A stretch of 33,975 bases of DNA. Source: Alcaligenaceae bacterium 429 (GTDB taxonomy: Bacteria; Pseudomonadota; Gammaproteobacteria; Burkholderiales; Burkholderiaceae_B). Both the position numbers and the translations under genes were made by a program. This document shows positions 30,633 to 33,975 of the stretch, piece after piece. The number at the start of each line of letters is the position of its first letter. Position 1 is the first letter of the stretch. Below the pieces are notes generated by a model that did no database searches, was not told where the DNA came from, and saw only the letters and a list, made by a program, of their open reading frames with translations. The stretch covers positions 1 to 33,975 of the forward strand of contig SRSN01000011.1 of NCBI GenBank assembly GCA_004791645.1, written 5' to 3'.

Positions 30633-31535
30633 TTAGTTGCGTTTGCGGCTAATGCTGGAAATAGGAATACGCACTTCACCACTTTGGGTATCACGCAACG
30701 TTGTTGCGCGCCATGCATGCCCGTACGCAATCTCCAAGCTCAGATGAATAGTGCCATCCATGTGGCGCTGGGCATTGAGTGCGTCTACCAAACGCTTGTG
30801 CCACGCTTTTCCTGCCAAACCTTTTCTACGTAAAGTGCTGGCATTACCACCCAGTACGTACACGTCTTGCAGTAGTTTTTCGGCCGATTGGTATGTCAGG
30901 GTAATGACCTCTTGATCCATGACGGGATCAGTAAAGCCATTTTGCAGCAGTTGATCTCCATAATCATGCATGTCCACAAACGCCAAAGTTTGGGTTTGAG
31001 CGTCAGCGGCTTCCATAGCATTGCGCAATTCTAAAAAAGTACCGGGGCCTGGCACAGAAAACATCACCAACCCGTTAGACGCTAGGATGCGTCGCCATTC
31101 TTGGAATACTTTTTGTGGATCAGGCTGCCATTGCAGTGATAGATTCGACCAGACCAAGTTTTGGCTTTCAGGGGGCAATTGCGTATTGGCCATATCCGCC
31201 AACACAAAGTTGTTGTTGGTGCTTGGCTTATTACGCAGTCGCTCCCACAAACCGGGGCGATGAGTGTGGCGCTCTTTAGCTACTTCCAGTAAGCGCGGGC
31301 TGATATCTACGCCGGTATACACCATGTCTGGGTAGCGCGAGCGTAGAGGATCTATTGCATGCCCAGCGCCGCATCCTGCATCAAGCACTGTGTGTACGTC
31401 GAGGCGTACATAGCCAAGGCGTGCCAACATGCGTTGGGCTATTTCACCGTACAAGAACTGTGGCGCATCTAAGGGTGCGCGACGATCAAATTGTTGTTGT
31501 ACGTGCTGTAGGCTAAGAGGAAGAGGGTGTGACAT
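30633..31535 (-). CDS. SAM-dependent methyltransferase, BioC-like
   Basis: A 300-residue class I methyltransferase with motif I DAGCGAGHA near residue 52, an acidic residue ending strand 2 (YTGVDIS), and the NLVWSNLSLQWQPDP block typical of BioC (malonyl-ACP O-methyltransferase, the first step of pimeloyl synthesis for biotin). The C-terminal extension is somewhat long for BioC, and no other bio genes are near, so another small-molecule or quinone methyltransferase is possible. It is divergent from comF with 72 bases between the starts. Confidence 0.75.
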   Translation of the reverse strand: MSHPLPLSLQHVQQQFDRRAPLDAPQFLYGEIAQRMLARLGYVRLDVHTVLDAGCGAGHAIDPLRSRYPDMVYTGVDISPRLLEVAKERHTHRPGLWERLRNKPSTNNNFVLADMANTQLPPESQNLVWSNLSLQWQPDPQKVFQEWRRILASNGLVMFSVPGPGTFLELRNAMEAADAQTQTLAFVDMHDYGDQLLQNGFTDPVMDQEVITLTYQSAEKLLQDVYVLGGNASTLRRKGLAGKAWHKRLVDALNAQRHMDGTIHLSLEIAYGHAWRATTLRDTQSGEVRIPISSISRKRN

Positions 31536-31607
31536 GATTGCGCAATAGAACCCCGCCAGCCACGTATGGCCGCTAGAGTGTAAGTTTGGTTAGAGCAAGG
31601 CACTATT

Positions 31608-32354
31608 ATGGCGCATGCATTTCGCTTAGGCGACCTTTTACAGCCACTCTGTCAGGTTATACATATTCCACGGCCGTGTTTGGTATGTGGGCAGCGAGCG
31701 TGGCGTTATGGTGTGTGCCAAATGTGTTTATGCGAGCTTGCACAGCAACGGCAGCAGGGAAGGCGCTGTGAACGTTGTTGGGTGCAACTACCTGTTATAG
31801 GTGGCTGTAGAGACTGCTCAGCACGTCCTCTGGACGTGGAACAGGTATTTGTGGCGTGGGACTACCTTGATGCGGCTGAGCTGCTGATACAGGCGTATAA
31901 GGCTCGTCAGCAGCAATGGTTAGCGGCAGTAATGGCGAATGCTGTGTATCAGCAAATTGTGAGGCAGTGGCCTGAGAGACCTGAACAGATATTGCTGCTG
32001 TCTGTGCCGTCTTCTAGGGCGGCGCTGATTCGTAGAGGCTTTAATCCTGCGGCCGAAATCGCTAAATTAGTGGCAAAGCAATTACGACAACCTTATTTGG
32101 TGGGTGGGCTGTACAGTGTGAGCGCACAGATAACAGAGACACAGAAGCAGCGCAGTCGTCAGCAACGATTGAAGGCTACAGCGCCTGCTTGGCAATGTGC
32201 GACGTTGCCAGCAGACAGCACCGTATTAGTAGTTGACGATGTACTCACCACCGGCAGTACACTTCAGCATGCCGCACAATTATGCCGGCTTGCAGGGGCG
32301 TACCGCGTGTATGCAGCACTGGTTGCTCGTACGCCTTGGCGTGATCATTTTTGA
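31608..32354 (+). CDS. comF: ComF-family phosphoribosyltransferase-like protein
   Basis: A 248-residue protein with an N-terminal zinc-finger region holding paired cysteines (CLVCG, CQMC, CERC, CRDC within about residues 26-72) and a C-terminal phosphoribosyltransferase domain with the PRPP motif VLVVDDVLTTGSTL. ComF proteins are needed for inward DNA transport during natural competence in some bacteria, but are also widespread in species not known to be competent. It precedes trmL by 15 bases, so the two are probably co-transcribed. Confidence 0.9.
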   Translation: MAHAFRLGDLLQPLCQVIHIPRPCLVCGQRAWRYGVCQMCLCELAQQRQQGRRCERCWVQLPVIGGCRDCSARPLDVEQVFVAWDYLDAAELLIQAYKARQQQWLAAVMANAVYQQIVRQWPERPEQILLLSVPSSRAALIRRGFNPAAEIAKLVAKQLRQPYLVGGLYSVSAQITETQKQRSRQQRLKATAPAWQCATLPADSTVLVVDDVLTTGSTLQHAAQLCRLAGAYRVYAALVARTPWRDHF

Positions 32355-32369
32355 ATTCATCAGGTTGTT

Positions 32370-32837
32370 ATGTTCCACATTATTCTGGTTTCTCCGGAAA
32401 TCCCGCCCAATACGGGCAATGCTATTCGTTTGGCGGCTAATACTGGCGCTCAATTGCACTTGGTTAAACCCTTGGGTTTCGAGTTGGAAGACAGTAAGTT
32501 AAAGCGCGCAGGGCTGGATTATCACGAATGGGCGCAAGTCAAAGTGCACGAAAACTTACCTGCTGCACTGGACGCTATAGGGGCGAGTCCAGACCGCTGT
32601 TTTGCGCTAACCACTAAAGGCCAAACTCTGGACAAACCCGTGTTTAAAGCTGGCGATGTATTTGTGTTTGGCTGCGAGACTGCCGGGATGAATGCGGAAC
32701 AAATGGCACTCTTTGCAACAGAACAACGTTTGCGATTGCCTATGCGCCCAGAGCAGCGTAGTTTGAATCTTTCTAATGCCGTAGCGGTGACTGTGTTTGA
32801 AGCATGGCGCCAGTTGGGCTACGAAGGTGCAGTGTAA
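32370..32837 (+). CDS. trmL: tRNA (cytidine/uridine-34-2'-O)-methyltransferase TrmL
   Basis: A 155-residue SPOUT-class methyltransferase, very close in length to E. coli TrmL. The conserved N-terminal block [20 protein letters not shown] and the C-terminal knot segments VFGCETAGM and [18 protein letters not shown] are all present. It methylates the wobble ribose of two leucine tRNAs. It lies between comF and the MOSC gene. Confidence 0.95.
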   Translation: MFHIILVSPEIPPNTGNAIRLAANTGAQLHLVKPLGFELEDSKLKRAGLDYHEWAQVKVHENLPAALDAIGASPDRCFALTTKGQTLDKPVFKAGDVFVFGCETAGMNAEQMALFATEQRLRLPMRPEQRSLNLSNAVAVTVFEAWRQLGYEGAV

Positions 32838-32867
32838 AGATTGATGCTTTTCTGGGTGGAATAGGCC

Positions 32868-33734
32868 ATGAGTGTTCGTATTAGCGCGTTATACAGTTAT
32901 CCCATTAAATCGTGTGCGGCAGTGCAGCTCTCGCGCAGTGCTATTTCACCCTCTGGGTTGGAGTGGGATAGGCAATGGGTGATGGTGAATGCTGAGGGTG
33001 AAAAAATGACCCAACGCACTATTCCACGCATGGCCTTAATACAACCCACTATCGAAGCCGAACACATGCGCCTGCAAGCGCCAGGCATGCCAGATATTTT
33101 GGTAAGTCTACAGCGTGTAGAGCAGCCCCCCATCGTAGATGTGCAAATCTGGGCTGATTGGACACGAGGCCAAGACGAAGGTGATGCTGTTGCTGAATGG
33201 CTATCTACCTTTTTGGGGATGTCGTGTAGGTTATTGCGTGTGCACCCTACCGCGCATAGGGCAGTGAGTGCTACATGGTCACGTAAGTGGGCTGATAGGT
33301 CAGGTGAAAGCGCCGAGTTTTTACAGAAAGGGATGTTCGGCTTTGCCGACGGTTTTCCTTTTTTGATTTGTAATGAAAGCTCGTTAGATGAGTTGAATAG
33401 CGAGATACGCCTACAGCAAGGCACTGATATACGTATCAATCGTTTCAGGCCCAATATCGTGGTGCAGGGGTTAGATGCATACGAGGAAGACTACGTGCAA
33501 AGCTTGCAGGGTGGTGGCCATTATTTTGCACGCTTGAAAAACTGCACCCGTTGTCCGTTGCCTAACGTGAATCCGGAAACTGCCGAGGTAGGAGACCAGC
33601 CAAGTAAAGCCTTGGCTAGCTCTAGACGTTCAGAGGCAGGGATATTGTTTGGGATTAATATGGCGCTGTATCAAGCCAGCGAAAGCCCATTCATTGAGGT
33701 AGGGCAAACGCTGGAAGTAGAGTACGACGTGTAA
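32868..33734 (+). CDS. MOSC domain protein, YcbX-like
   Basis: A 288-residue protein with an N-terminal MOSC beta-barrel (ISALYSYPIKSCAAVQL at 4-20) and a MOSC domain (about 120-280) carrying INRFRPNIVV and the cysteine region NCTRCPLPNVNPETAEVG. MOSC proteins bind the molybdenum cofactor and deliver or use its sulfur. YcbX acts with CysJ or another reductase on N-hydroxylated compounds. The C-terminal 2Fe-2S ferredoxin domain of E. coli YcbX is missing, so an external electron donor would be needed. It is the third gene after comF and trmL and is convergent with gpsA. Confidence 0.88.
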   Translation: MSVRISALYSYPIKSCAAVQLSRSAISPSGLEWDRQWVMVNAEGEKMTQRTIPRMALIQPTIEAEHMRLQAPGMPDILVSLQRVEQPPIVDVQIWADWTRGQDEGDAVAEWLSTFLGMSCRLLRVHPTAHRAVSATWSRKWADRSGESAEFLQKGMFGFADGFPFLICNESSLDELNSEIRLQQGTDIRINRFRPNIVVQGLDAYEEDYVQSLQGGGHYFARLKNCTRCPLPNVNPETAEVGDQPSKALASSRRSEAGILFGINMALYQASESPFIEVGQTLEVEYDV

Positions 33735-33975
33735 TTACGCGCTTTCTTTGCGCGGATCACGCGCTAACAGGGTTTGCACCGCCTGACGGGGGGGTAAGCC
33801 TTGTTGCAGCACCTGATATACGGCCTCGGTAATGGGGGCGTGTACATTTAAGCGCAAAGCAATGGTGCGAGCGGCTTCAGCGCAACGCACACCTTCGGCA
33901 GTCATGCCGGAGCTTAATATTTTTTGCAGATCTTCGCCTTGGCCTATGGCCAATCCCACTCGTCTGTTTCTAGAC
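33735..33975 (-). CDS. gpsA: NAD(P)H-dependent glycerol-3-phosphate dehydrogenase, C-terminal fragment
   Basis: Only the last 79 or so codons are in the window and the gene continues past the right edge. The visible segment SRNRRVGLAIGQG matches the C-terminal conserved block of GpsA, followed by AEGVRCA and HAPITEAVYQVL, both typical of the family. GpsA reduces dihydroxyacetone phosphate to sn-glycerol 3-phosphate for phospholipid synthesis. The stop lies directly after the MOSC gene stop on the opposite strand, with no room for a terminator between them. Confidence 0.93.
   Translation of the reverse strand, partial: SRNRRVGLAIGQGEDLQKILSSGMTAEGVRCAEAARTIALRLNVHAPITEAVYQVLQQGLPPRQAVQTLLARDPRKESA

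Noticed and set aside
31538-31545. TTGCGCAA palindrome at the start of the BioC-like gene
   Set aside because: Eight-base palindromes are common by chance, and no second copy or promoter context supports a function.

Overview
The window looks like chromosomal DNA of a betaproteobacterium, probably Burkholderiales and most likely Alcaligenaceae. The clue is the right-hand block: rsmB, a DUF4390 gene and ntrY-ntrX, then a BioC-like methyltransferase, comF, trmL, a MOSC gene and gpsA. That order is familiar from the group. I could not run a search, so the placement rests on remembered synteny and protein style. Base composition is near 50% G+C by eye. I see no insertion sequence, phage gene, CRISPR array, tRNA or rRNA.

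Block 1 (about 140-10105) looks like a sugar-acid or hydroxy-acid catabolic locus. A leftward operon encodes a DenD-like SDR/epimerase-family dehydrogenase, a 3-hydroxyisobutyrate/threonate-type dehydrogenase and an IlvD/EDD dehydratase, and ends in a strong terminator. A rightward operon encodes a GlcD/D2HGDH-type FAD dehydrogenase, a FadR-type GntR regulator, a TRAP transporter in the order Q-M-P and a BDH2-like SDR, and also ends in a terminator. A palindrome typical of FadR-type GntR proteins (TTGTCTGACAA, 3942-3952) lies in the divergent promoter region.

Block 2 (about 10030-23640) is the most intriguing part. A second FadR-type GntR regulator heads an operon with a second TRAP transporter (order P-Q-M) and a CitE-like lyase. 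A separately promoted ThDP-dependent decarboxylase/synthase follows. Convergent to it is a leftward cupin, M20 amidohydrolase and PuuC-like aldehyde dehydrogenase operon. A MocR-type PLP-dependent regulator is divergent from that operon and is followed by a GabD-like dehydrogenase. A motif related to TGGCCTGACCA occurs five times. Three copies lie upstream of the three transcription units as a 19-bp element with a third half-site, and two lie just past stop codons. This suggests one regulon. A speculative reading is that a 2-oxo acid carrying a ureido or amide group is decarboxylated, the aldehyde is oxidised, the ureido group is hydrolysed and the product enters the TCA cycle as succinate.

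Block 3 (about 23829-33975) is housekeeping. It holds a RarD-type permease, a gamma-carbonic anhydrase-like protein, the rsmB-DUF4390-ntrY-ntrX operon, a BioC-like methyltransferase, comF-trmL-MOSC and the C-terminal end of gpsA, which runs off the right edge. The NtrX protein here is short and has no AAA+ sigma-54 interaction domain.
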